Below, piece by piece: positions 40,923 to 48,860 of a stretch of 64,000 nucleotides of DNA. The position numbers were made by a program, and so were the translations under genes. Source of the DNA: Erwinia endophytica (GTDB lineage Bacteria > Pseudomonadota > Gammaproteobacteria > Enterobacterales > Enterobacteriaceae); NCBI RefSeq assembly GCF_009295515.1, contig NZ_RQVV01000007.1:1-64000 (forward strand), written 5' to 3'. The stretch's first letter is position 1, and the number at the start of each line of letters is the position of its first letter. The notes beneath the pieces are model-generated. The model had not been told where the DNA came from, did not search any database, and saw only the letters and a program-made list of their open reading frames with translations.

Positions 40923-41929
40923 TTTACTCGTGGATCCCACAATCGGTAGAGAAGATCAGCGCCCAGGTTGAGCAGGACATAGACCGTGCCGACCAACAAG
41001 GTGGCGCCAATGACTGGATTCATATCGGCGTTCATCAGTGAGGTGGTGAGGTACTGCCCAAGGCCAGGCCAGGAGAAGACGTTCTCTGTCACAACCGCGC
41101 CTTCCAACAGACCCGCATAGGTCAGCGCCAGTACCGTAACCAGTTGTACCGCGACGGTAGGGAAGGCATGACGCCAGATGACCCGACGCGACGATAAGCC
41201 TTTTGCACGGGCGGTGATAATAAACTCGCCACTCAGGGCATTGAGCATAAACGTGCGGGTCATGCGGGTGATATACGCCATGCTGAAGTAAGCGAGGATC
41301 AGCACTGGCTGGGCCATATGTGCCAGCGCATCCCAGAACGCGTCATAATCTTTTGCCAGCAGGGAATCCACCGTCAGCAGGCCGGTGACCTGCGGCACCA
41401 TATCCTGATAAATAATGTCCTGTCGGCCTGGGCCAGGGGCAATCCCCAGCACGGCATAGAACACCAGCAAGCTGAGCAGCGCCAACACAAAGACCGGCAA
41501 TGAATGCCCAGCCAGGCAGACGACGCGGATCACCTGATCGATCCATTTACCCTGGCGTACCGCCGCCCAGACCCCGAGGGGAATGCCGATGATCGCTGCC
41601 ACGATAATCGCCGCCGTCGCCAGTTCCAGCGTGGCGGGAAAGAAGCGGGCAATATCCTGGCTGACCGGATTTGAGGTCAAAATGGAACGACCAAAATCGC
41701 CGTGCAGGATCTGCGTCAGATAGTGCCAGAACTGAACGTATAACGGCTGATCCAGCCCCATCTCCTGGCGCACTCGCTCCACCACCGCCTGTGGCGCGTT
41801 GTCGCCGACGGCTGCCAACACCGGATCGGTCGGCATGACCCGGCCAATAAAAAACGTTAATACCGACAGACCAAACAACGTCAGCAGCAGACTGCCCAGC
41901 GTGCTGATAAAACTTTTTAACCATTGCAT
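40919..41929 (-). CDS. Peptide ABC transporter permease (DppB-like)
   Basis: This is a BPD permease of 336 residues with six membrane segments and a long periplasmic loop around residues 168-206 (AVLGIAPGPGRQDIIYQ). The EAA loop is FIITARAKGLSSRRVIWRH. Its ATG shares a base with the SBP stop (TGATG), showing tight coupling. Confidence 0.92.
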   Translation of the reverse strand: MQWLKSFISTLGSLLLTLFGLSVLTFFIGRVMPTDPVLAAVGDNAPQAVVERVRQEMGLDQPLYVQFWHYLTQILHGDFGRSILTSNPVSQDIARFFPATLELATAAIIVAAIIGIPLGVWAAVRQGKWIDQVIRVVCLAGHSLPVFVLALLSLLVFYAVLGIAPGPGRQDIIYQDMVPQVTGLLTVDSLLAKDYDAFWDALAHMAQPVLILAYFSMAYITRMTRTFMLNALSGEFIITARAKGLSSRRVIWRHAFPTVAVQLVTVLALTYAGLLEGAVVTENVFSWPGLGQYLTTSLMNADMNPVIGATLLVGTVYVLLNLGADLLYRLWDPRVK

Positions 41930-43524
41930 CAGGCTTTTTTCACCTGCTCATACGCGTTGTCGTTCAACACGGTGATACGCATGCCGGTGACGCCTTTGGT
42001 ACTGGCGTAGGTATTCAGTTTCTGGAACATGAAAATAAACGGGCTTTTCTCACGGTGCAGGGTCTGGATCTGCTCATACAGCGCGATCCGCTTAGCGGGG
42101 TCTTTCTCATGCAGGGCTGCGGTGGTCATCTTATTGAAGGTTTCATCCGCCCAGCTACAACGCCAGGCCAGTGAACGCACGCGGGCATTGTCGCTGTTAT
42201 CGGTATTAACGCTGAAAGCTTCAGTGTTGGAATTCGGATCAAAATAATCTGCCCCCCAGGCGGTGATGGCCAACTGGTGCTGCCGGGCGCGCATTTTGGT
42301 GAGGACTTGCCGATTCTCCGCCGCAATCAATTGCACTTTAATGCCAATCGCGCCGAGTTGGGTCTGGATGGCCTGGGCGATATCCGGGAAGGGTTGCGCG
42401 GAATAGTGATCGAGTGTCAGCTCAAAGCCGTCCGGATAGCCCGCTTCCGCCAGCAGGGCTTTGGCCTTTGCCACATCGATTTTAAACGGCTGATCGTTCA
42501 GGGCCGCAGGGAACCCGGCAGGTAGCAGGCTCTGATGGACTTTCCAGGTGAGTGGAATGATATTTTTTTGGATGCTGTCGTAATCGATAGCCCATTTCAG
42601 TGCCTGCCAGACCTGCGGTTTTTGCAGATGCTCATTTTTGGTGTTGCAGGACATCAGCATAATTGTGCCCACTAACTGCTGCACCACGTGGAAATTGCTG
42701 TTGCCGAGCAGTGGTTGCAATTGCTCGGTGGTTAAATCACGGGCGATATCCACATCACCTTTTTGCAACATCAACAACTGGGCAGCAGGATCGAGAATGT
42801 GTTTGGCAATCACGCGTTTGATGGCGCTTTGCGATGGATGCTGGTCATTTTTCTCCAGGATAACGCTCTCGCTGGCTTTCCAGGCGCGCAAGGTGAACGG
42901 ACCGCTCCCCGCACTGTGTTGCTTGATCCAGGCGTTGCCCAGATCATCTCCCACCTGATTGGCGAGTGCGGTTTTCTTCTGCACGATACTGCCGACTGGC
43001 GCGGACAGGCAGTAAAGCAGAAAGGTTTCGGTGGCCGGTTCCGCGAGGTTTAGCACCAGGGTGTGGGCATCTTTCGCCACGATCATTTGCGCGACATTAT
43101 CTTTGGTAAAGCCAAACTGATTGACGATAAAGGCCGGGGATTTATCCAGTTTCACCACGCGCTGTAATGAAAACGCGGCGTCGTCAGCCGTCAACGGGCT
43201 GCCATCGGCAAATTTCACTGTCGGATCAAGGTGGAAGGTAAAGGTTTTATTGTCGCTGCTCACTTCCCAGCTTTTCGCCAGTTGGCCGATAACTTCATTC
43301 GGTTTATCCGGGTTCGCCATGACCAGACGCTGATAGAGATTGCCACAGATTTCGGAACCAATGGCTTCAAAACTTTCCGCCGGGTCCAGACTGGTCATAT
43401 TGTCGAGCTGCATGGCCATCACTAACATTGAAGGTGGCGTGGCGGCAAAGGCGGTATTCAGAGAGAGGTAAGAAAGGAAAGGGACGGCGCTGCATCCTGC
43501 AAGAAAACGTCTTCTGGTAACCAT
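41929..43524 (-). CDS. Peptide ABC transporter periplasmic binding protein (SBP family 5)
   Basis: This is the first gene of the second importer operon, 531 residues. The N terminus VTRRRFLAGCSAVPFLSYL carries a twin-arginine-like motif (TRRRFLAG) ahead of a hydrophobic stretch and an AFA-A cleavage site, so export by Tat is possible. Family 5 features include LDPAESFEAIGSEICGNLYQ, FTFHLDPTVKFADGSPL and SAGSGPFTLRAWK. The divergent gap to the M19 dipeptidase gene holds the promoters. Ligand is unknown; dipeptides are the family's usual substrates. Confidence 0.92.
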   Translation of the reverse strand: MVTRRRFLAGCSAVPFLSYLSLNTAFAATPPSMLVMAMQLDNMTSLDPAESFEAIGSEICGNLYQRLVMANPDKPNEVIGQLAKSWEVSSDNKTFTFHLDPTVKFADGSPLTADDAAFSLQRVVKLDKSPAFIVNQFGFTKDNVAQMIVAKDAHTLVLNLAEPATETFLLYCLSAPVGSIVQKKTALANQVGDDLGNAWIKQHSAGSGPFTLRAWKASESVILEKNDQHPSQSAIKRVIAKHILDPAAQLLMLQKGDVDIARDLTTEQLQPLLGNSNFHVVQQLVGTIMLMSCNTKNEHLQKPQVWQALKWAIDYDSIQKNIIPLTWKVHQSLLPAGFPAALNDQPFKIDVAKAKALLAEAGYPDGFELTLDHYSAQPFPDIAQAIQTQLGAIGIKVQLIAAENRQVLTKMRARQHQLAITAWGADYFDPNSNTEAFSVNTDNSDNARVRSLAWRCSWADETFNKMTTAALHEKDPAKRIALYEQIQTLHREKSPFIFMFQKLNTYASTKGVTGMRITVLNDNAYEQVKKA

Positions 43525-43582
43525 GACTTCTCCAATATATTGAAATAAAAGAATAATTCCGATACTTTTTAAATTATTTGCC

Positions 43583-43612
43583 TTGACAACTTATCGCGTA
43601 CTCGGCTACTAG
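43583..43612 (+). promoter_or_regulatory. Candidate sigma-70 promoter for the dipeptidase-LysR unit
   Basis: A consensus -35 TTGACA (43583-43588) and a -10-like TACTAG (43607-43612) are spaced by 18 bases. They lie about 110 bases before the dipeptidase ATG in the divergent gap. Confidence 0.5.
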
Positions 43613-43719
43613 TGTGAAGAACGAATCCTTTTTTCATCTGGTCAATCAGCCCGCTCTTTCCTGGTGCGTTACGCACCATCAGGCGGCAAGCCAGATCTAA
43701 TGATCGAGAGCGTACTTTC

Positions 43720-44814
43720 ATGTCCCCACACCCGTGTTCTGAACCGATTACCGTGCCAGTTTTTGACGGTCACAACGATGTGCTGATGCGTCTCTGGCTG
43801 TCTCATCAGGACAACCCGGCTACAGCATTTCTCAACGGTCCCGCGGTCGGACAGATGGATTTGCCCAGAATGCGTCAGGGCGGTTTTGCTGGCGGCCTGT
43901 TTGCGGCCTATGTACCGTCGGCAGGATTGAAAGCAAGAACCGCGCCAGCTATGAAAAAAAACCGGGGGCAGCTGGGCTATGACCAGATTGAACCCACGCC
44001 TGGCAGGGAAGAGGCGCGGGACATCACATTGTCGATGATTGCCACGTTGCTGCGGATAGAACAGCAGTCGGCGGGCGCGGTGAAGATTTGCCGGACCGCC
44101 GCAGACATTCGTCAGTGTATGCGGGATAACCGGGTGGCGATGGTGATGCATATTGAAGGGGCCGAGGCGCTGGATGCGGAGCTGCAACTGCTGGAGGTGT
44201 TGTATGCGGCGGGGCTGCGTACGCTGGGCCCGCTCTGGAGCCGTCCTAACCTCTTTGGCGATGGCGTGCCGTTCCGCTTTCCTTCTTCCCCGGATACAGG
44301 CAACGGATTGACGGAAGCGGGGCGGCGACTGATACGCGCGTGTAATGAGAAGCGCATCATGGTCGATTTGTCGCACATGGATGAGAAAGGATTCTGGCAG
44401 ACGGCGGAAATTTCCAATGCGCCGCTGGTGGCCAGTCATTCCAACGCGCATGCGCTTTGCCCTCAGTCGCGCAATCTGACTGATCGTCAACTGGCTGCTA
44501 TCGCTGAAACCAATGGTTTTGTTGGGGTAAATTTTGGTACCAGCTTCCTGCGCAGCGACGGCCAAAAAGCGCCGGACGCCACGGTGTTGGAAATTGTGCG
44601 TCATGTGGATTATTTGCTGGAAAAACTGGGCGAAGACCATGTCGGCTTCGGCTCGGATTTTGACGGCACCACGTTGCCGCCGGACCTGAAAGACGTGGCT
44701 GGATTGCCGCTGTTAGTCAGCGCGCTGGCAGAGCACGGTTACGATAAAGCGCTGCTGGAAAAAATTTGCCACGGCAACTGGATCCGCGTGCTGGAAGCAA
44801 CCTGGGGCGAATAA
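43720..44814 (+). CDS. Membrane dipeptidase family zinc peptidase (M19)
   Basis: This is a renal-dipeptidase-like M19 peptidase of 364 residues, a class that hydrolyses dipeptides including those with a C-terminal D-residue. The binuclear zinc ligands are visible: His18 and Asp20 (FDGHNDVLMRLW), the bridging Glu146 (VMHIEGAEALD), histidines in VASHSNAHALCPQSRNLTD and the late Asp in VGFGSDFDG. There is no signal peptide or anchor, so it is probably cytoplasmic like other bacterial members. It overlaps the LysR gene by one base (TAATG). Confidence 0.92.
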   Translation: MSPHPCSEPITVPVFDGHNDVLMRLWLSHQDNPATAFLNGPAVGQMDLPRMRQGGFAGGLFAAYVPSAGLKARTAPAMKKNRGQLGYDQIEPTPGREEARDITLSMIATLLRIEQQSAGAVKICRTAADIRQCMRDNRVAMVMHIEGAEALDAELQLLEVLYAAGLRTLGPLWSRPNLFGDGVPFRFPSSPDTGNGLTEAGRRLIRACNEKRIMVDLSHMDEKGFWQTAEISNAPLVASHSNAHALCPQSRNLTDRQLAAIAETNGFVGVNFGTSFLRSDGQKAPDATVLEIVRHVDYLLEKLGEDHVGFGSDFDGTTLPPDLKDVAGLPLLVSALAEHGYDKALLEKICHGNWIRVLEATWGE

Positions 44815-45728
44815 TGATGCGGCTGCGGCATATTGAAGTTTTTCAGGCGATTATCGATACGGGCAGTATCAGCGGCGCGGCGCGTCAGCTCAATGTCTCG
44901 CAGCCTAATGTGAGCCGGGTGCTCAACCACGCCGAGCAGCAACTTGGTTTCGCGCTGTTTGAACGCCGTAGTCAGGGGATGAGTCCGACACTGGAAGCAC
45001 AGCGGTTGATCCCGGAAATTCGCGAGTTGTACAACCGATTACAGGCGATCAGCGCGCTAACCGAACAACTGCGTAAAGGGGAAGGGCAAACGGTAAGGGT
45101 GGGGGCCGCTCATGCGTTCGGGCAGATGATCCTCGCGCCTGCGTTGGTCGAATACCGGCAGCAATATCGCTATGTGAACGTTGAACTGGTCACGGAGCAC
45201 TTCCAGACCTTATGCCAGAATTTACTGGCGGATCAGCTGGATTTCGCGCTGGTATTTGGTCAACAGGTATCAGGGGAACTGGTTTCCGAACCGCTTTTCC
45301 ACTCGTCGATGGTGGCGCTGTTGCCTGCGCAGACTGCGGTCAGCGGCCCGGTGTCTCTCGACTGGCTGTGTCAGAATAATTTGCTGATGATGCAGCAGGA
45401 AGATCCGCTGGGCCATGTACTGCATCGGGCGCTGCGTGATAAAGGTTTGCAACCCGCCAACTCGTTGTATATCAAAACCTATTCTGTGATTGCTGATATG
45501 GTGCTGGCCGGTGGCGGCGTGGGAATTGTCGACCTGTTTACCGCCAGGCGCTATGCCGATCAACTGCGGGTCGTGCCGGTGGCGCAACCGCTGCCGTTTG
45601 AAGTGATGTTAATCAGCCGGCGCGATCGTCCACAATCGCAGTCCACGCTACAACTTAAGCAGGTTATCCGCACCCGGCTATGGGAACTGGCACGGCAATG
45701 TGAGGTGCAAATTCATGTCGGGCAGTGA
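44814..45728 (+). CDS. LysR-family transcriptional regulator
   Basis: This is a 304-residue LysR regulator with an N-terminal winged HTH (IEVFQAIIDTGSISGAARQLNVSQPNVSRVLNHAEQQLG) and a periplasmic-binding-fold effector domain. The start ATG overlaps the stop of the dipeptidase gene; a second ATG follows immediately. Its place at the end of the peptide-catabolism locus makes it the best candidate regulator for that locus. It is also the last gene before the IS-rich junction. Confidence 0.93.
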   Translation: MMRLRHIEVFQAIIDTGSISGAARQLNVSQPNVSRVLNHAEQQLGFALFERRSQGMSPTLEAQRLIPEIRELYNRLQAISALTEQLRKGEGQTVRVGAAHAFGQMILAPALVEYRQQYRYVNVELVTEHFQTLCQNLLADQLDFALVFGQQVSGELVSEPLFHSSMVALLPAQTAVSGPVSLDWLCQNNLLMMQQEDPLGHVLHRALRDKGLQPANSLYIKTYSVIADMVLAGGGVGIVDLFTARRYADQLRVVPVAQPLPFEVMLISRRDRPQSQSTLQLKQVIRTRLWELARQCEVQIHVGQ

Positions 45729-45756
45729 GCGACAGTTCAAAATAACGTCGCACCAT

Positions 45757-46439
45757 TGATGCTTCCCTGTTCATTGTTCTCGCTGCCATTCAGACGACGT
45801 TATCGCCATGGTTGTCGCTCTTCCCAACACGAACGTTTTCGTTGCCGGTCATGTGCCCGCGTTTTCCAGTTGTCCTGTACCTGTGAAGCCCGAAACCCGG
45901 TGTTAAGGAGCAGATCGTTGAGATGTCCTTCAACGGGGCGGGCGTCCGTGATCCCGCAAGGACACTGAAAGTGGGTATCCACACTGTCTCCGGGCCTTCA
46001 AAAACGCGCACCAAAACAGGCGACATCTTCGCCAGTCGCCCATGCCGATGTTGCCCTGGATCTGCGAATGGGATGGACAATGGAGCGTTGTTGGTAGCAA
46101 GGCCCGGCAACACTGGATCTGGTACGCATACAATACGAAAACCGGAGGCGTACTGGCCTGCACTTTTGGCCCACGTACCGATGAAACCTGCCGTGAACTG
46201 CTCGCCCTTTTTAACATCGGCATGATAACCCGCGACAACGCGGGCAGTGATGCCAGAAAAAGTCCCGAAGAATAAGCATCTGACCGGCAAGAATTTTTAC
46301 TCGACGTATTGAGCGTAACAATCTGACACTGAGAACCCAAATCAAAAGACTGGCCCGCAAAACCCTCTGCTTCTCACGCTCTGTTGAGTTTCATGAAAAA
46401 GTCATCGGAGCATTTAGCGAAAAATACATGTTCTACTGA
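45757..46439 (+). pseudogene. Degenerate IS1-family element (insA-insB remnant)
   Basis: Pieces of IS1 InsA and InsB are readable in shifting frames. The zinc-finger segment HERFRCRSCARVFQLS and the HTH segment FNGAGVRDPARTLKVGI come from InsA. GSKARQHWIWYAYNTKTGG and the C-terminal [18 protein letters not shown], ending in a stop at 46437, come from InsB. Small deletions break the frame several times, and the DDE core is partly lost. I could not find terminal inverted repeats. The element is dead and marks the left edge of the accessory island. Confidence 0.85.
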
Positions 46440-46449
46440 TTGGAGTCCC

Positions 46450-46496
46450 CCCTTAAGATTTAGGTTATGAGCGCTATTACGCGAACCTATTAAGGG
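46450..46496. repeat. Nested inverted repeat after the IS1 remnant
   Basis: CCCTTAA (46450-46456) pairs with TTAAGGG (46490-46496), and inside it TAGGTT (46461-46466) pairs with AACCTA (46484-46489). It starts 11 bases after the insB stop. It may be an IS end structure or a terminator-like hairpin. Confidence 0.55.
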
Positions 46497-46876
46497 AAAA
46501 GGTACATGAAAAAATGACAAATAACGTGAAAATAAATGGAAATTTCAGTTTGTGAATTTATCCGTATCGCACTTGGTTTGTTATTGAAAATGAAATTAAC
46601 ATGCCTTTTATCATTGAATTTAATTTTTGATGTGATAGTGATCGTGTTATATATATACAGATTAATTATTTTTGAGAATATATTTTCATTGATTTTATAG
46701 GCGGTGATAATATTAATTTTGTAACTGAATTATTGAGTTGATGTTAGTTTAATGTGTTGCTGTTCGTTATTTTTCTAGATCTATAGCAGAGAATATGGAT
46801 GAGAGAATTATCTGTTTTGTCGCATTAAGCGTCTGGATCAGATAACATGATTTCTTGAAATTACCTGACCATATCT
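46497..46876. other. AT-rich gap without a gene
   Basis: This stretch is markedly AT-rich compared with the DNA to its left, and all frames are short. It looks like degraded horizontally acquired sequence. I see no gene or RNA in it. Confidence 0.5.
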
Positions 46877-47271
46877 TTGATCCTAAATGATTTTAAACGT
46901 CTGAATCATTCCATTGATGTTATTGCTCAATGTGTTAACTGTCCTTTGGCGTACTCAATCAGCCAGTGCAATCTCGAAGAGATGATGGTAGAGTTTGGCA
47001 TTATCGTTGACTATTCCACACCTCATCGCTGGGTTATTTGTCTGGTTTTTCTATTGAATAAGGCATTCCGCCGGTATAAACGTCGAACAAATCTCTGGTG
47101 GAGAATGGATGAAACTTACATCAGGCAGAGTAAGTTACCTTAATAATATTATGGCGCAGGAACAGCGGGATATAGAACGACGAATATGTCTGAGACAGGG
47201 ATTTAAATCATTCAGATGGGCACAGGAAATTCTGGTTGGTATTGAGCTTGTGTAGATGATGCGCAAAGGGG
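46877..47271 (+). pseudogene. IS6-family transposase remnant with internal deletion
   Basis: The N-terminal part of an IS6/IS26-type transposase is readable (YSISQCNLEEMMVEFGIIVD, then RRTNLWWRMDETYIR). It runs straight into the C-terminal part in another frame (LNNIMAQEQRDIERRI, GFKSFRWAQEILVGIELV, a TAG, then MRKGE). The second and third catalytic acidic residues are deleted. No inverted repeats were found. Confidence 0.8.
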
Positions 47272-47646
47272 AAATATCAGCATCCGTATGGGGACGGAAT
47301 GTCCCTGGCAGAACCGATTAGAGTCATTTGATACATATAAAATGATATGATCGATTTGTTTTTATTTCGATTAATGGTTAATATCCCAACTCGCCTTGTC
47401 TAATTTTTTAGGTCCATTCTAATATTGGATGGGAATACCTTTTTTTGAAAAGGAGATTAATCAAATCAATCTGTTGTAAAGGTAATATGGTATATTCGTT
47501 AATTTTTTATGATTAGTTGCCAGATCAACACAGTCAATTACTACAATAAGGTGATAGTTATTCTTAGACCAATGTAGTCGCTTACCGCCATGAGAAACTA
47601 CCATCATGGTTGCCCAGGCTGGGATCATCAGGTAAAAGGAGATTTA
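47272..47646. other. AT-rich region upstream of the LuxR-type regulator
   Basis: No gene is supported. The region is AT-rich and should contain the promoter of the regulator gene. The start of that gene is set by AAAGGAG at 47636-47642. Confidence 0.45.
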
Positions 47647-48282
47647 ATGGTTATGTGTGACAGTAATAACATGAAATGTAATGGAGTTATGAAGGTATCA
47701 TTACAAAGTGATAATTTATATTATACTTTCGGTCTTAGCCTTCTCGTTAATGAAGTTAACAGCGTGTTGAGTAAGTCACCTTTGTATTTTTTGGTAGGAG
47801 AATCGTCGAGTGACAGTAATGAAAAAAACATTATCTTCCGGGATATGATGGTTAGCGTTCACCTGAAAAAAGAGAACCGACGATGGAAAAATGACAACAT
47901 CTCACCTTGTAAGGAGATATATCATATTCCTTTTGGATGTCGGCAGAATAGTTTATCAGAAATCATGGGTAAACTTGAAAAAATCCTGTTGATAGCCCAT
48001 ATGGATTACTCTTCTTTTATTCGTCCGGAAAACCACAAATCAATTGGGTTGAAAGATTTTAGACAGTTGTCATTAACAGAATGTAAAGTTTTGCTATTAA
48101 TTGGTAAAGGCTATAATATCGGCCATATCTCCAGGATGTTAAACCGCTCAGAGAAAACCATCAATACACATTATCGCAATACCATCAGAAAATTGGGTAT
48201 GCTTAATCGGGCTGAATTCTATAAATATGCCTCTTTCATTGCTCACGGCGCTAGCAAAGATTGTAATACGTTATGCCTTTAA
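47647..48282 (+). CDS. LuxR-type helix-turn-helix transcriptional regulator
   Basis: This is a 211-residue regulator whose C-terminal 60 residues form a LuxR/FixJ HTH: LSLTECKVLLLIGKGYNIGH, SRMLNRSEKTINTHYRNTIR, KLGMLNRAEF. The N-terminal domain (YYTFGLSLLVNEVNSVL) resembles the degenerate receiver of CsgD/RcsA-like regulators and lacks an obvious phosphoacceptor Asp cluster. The ATG at 47647 is preferred over one 19 codons upstream because AAAGGAG lies five bases before it. It is AT-rich. It sits at the island edge, convergent with the T6SS-fimbrial operon, and is a plausible local regulator of it. Confidence 0.82.
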   Translation: MVMCDSNNMKCNGVMKVSLQSDNLYYTFGLSLLVNEVNSVLSKSPLYFLVGESSSDSNEKNIIFRDMMVSVHLKKENRRWKNDNISPCKEIYHIPFGCRQNSLSEIMGKLEKILLIAHMDYSSFIRPENHKSIGLKDFRQLSLTECKVLLLIGKGYNIGHISRMLNRSEKTINTHYRNTIRKLGMLNRAEFYKYASFIAHGASKDCNTLCL

Positions 48283-48283
48283 A

Positions 48284-48361
48284 AGAGCCATATTTAGTTG
48301 CAGACACTCAGGCCAATACAACATACGAGCCTGGGTGTCCTCGTTATTCTGGTGTGGCTCT
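48284..48361. repeat. Nested hairpin between convergent regulator and dcrB-like gene
   Basis: Outer arms AGAGCCA (48284-48290) and TGGCTCT (48355-48361) enclose an inner 11-base stem, GACACTCAGGC (48303-48313) with GCCTGGGTGTC (48329-48339), one mismatch. It fills the 80-base convergent gap and probably acts as a bidirectional terminator, though without a T tract. Confidence 0.6.
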
Positions 48362-48362
48362 A

Positions 48363-48854
48363 TTATGATTTCAGCTTCATTGGTGAAGTTTCAGGATCAA
48401 AGCTATTAATCAATTGAACATAATGTTTTCGCTGATGCTCTGTAAACTTTTCTTCCGCATTTAGGGTGAAAATAATGATATTTCTTCGTTCACTATTTAT
48501 TACTGGGTGAAAAGGAAGAGCGACCATCGTCTGGACCTGCTTCATCTGTTTACCGTCAAGATGAAACCGGTTTGCGATTTGCACTACCGGGAGTTTAGCG
48601 GGACCAATTTCGCTTTTCAGCTGTATCCCTTCTACGGCAAATGCAGGCATAGTATTGGTCATAAATGCCATTTGCGCATCACAGAACTCTTCCAGCTTTT
48701 GATCTTCTGCCAAAAAAGCGCGGTTGATCAGAATGGTGTATTCATTCTCTTCAGGGTCACGAAACCGTAATACGTTGACCGATTGGTCAAACAACGGGGC
48801 AGAGGTTAATAGTGTTCCTTCATAAATGATATAGGTTGATTTATTTTTACTCAT
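48363..48854 (-). CDS. DcrB-related protein (DUF1795, EagR/EagT6-type T6SS chaperone candidate)
   Basis: This 163-residue cytoplasmic protein (no signal peptide) of the DUF1795/DcrB-like family has the fold start YIIYEGTLLTSAPLFDQSVNVLRF and the conserved EYTILINRAFLAEDQKL. EagR-type members bind transmembrane segments of T6SS effectors and load them on VgrG. No Rhs, PAAR or VgrG gene is visible beside it, so its client is unknown. It is the last gene of the minus-strand operon, 6 bases after the ompA-like stop, with AAAGGA before its ATG. Confidence 0.8.
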   Translation of the reverse strand: MSKNKSTYIIYEGTLLTSAPLFDQSVNVLRFRDPEENEYTILINRAFLAEDQKLEEFCDAQMAFMTNTMPAFAVEGIQLKSEIGPAKLPVVQIANRFHLDGKQMKQVQTMVALPFHPVINSERRNIIIFTLNAEEKFTEHQRKHYVQLINSFDPETSPMKLKS

Positions 48855-48860
48855 AGTCCT

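Noticed and set aside
43669-44640. 323-codon minus-strand frame opposite the M19 dipeptidase
   Set aside because: The plus-strand dipeptidase has all metal ligands; the antisense frame is rich in Arg/His and matches nothing.
45757-46439. Functional IS1 with programmed frameshift
   Set aside because: More than one frame break is needed to read InsA and InsB, several residues are lost, and no terminal inverted repeats were found, so this is decay and not the natural single -1 frameshift.
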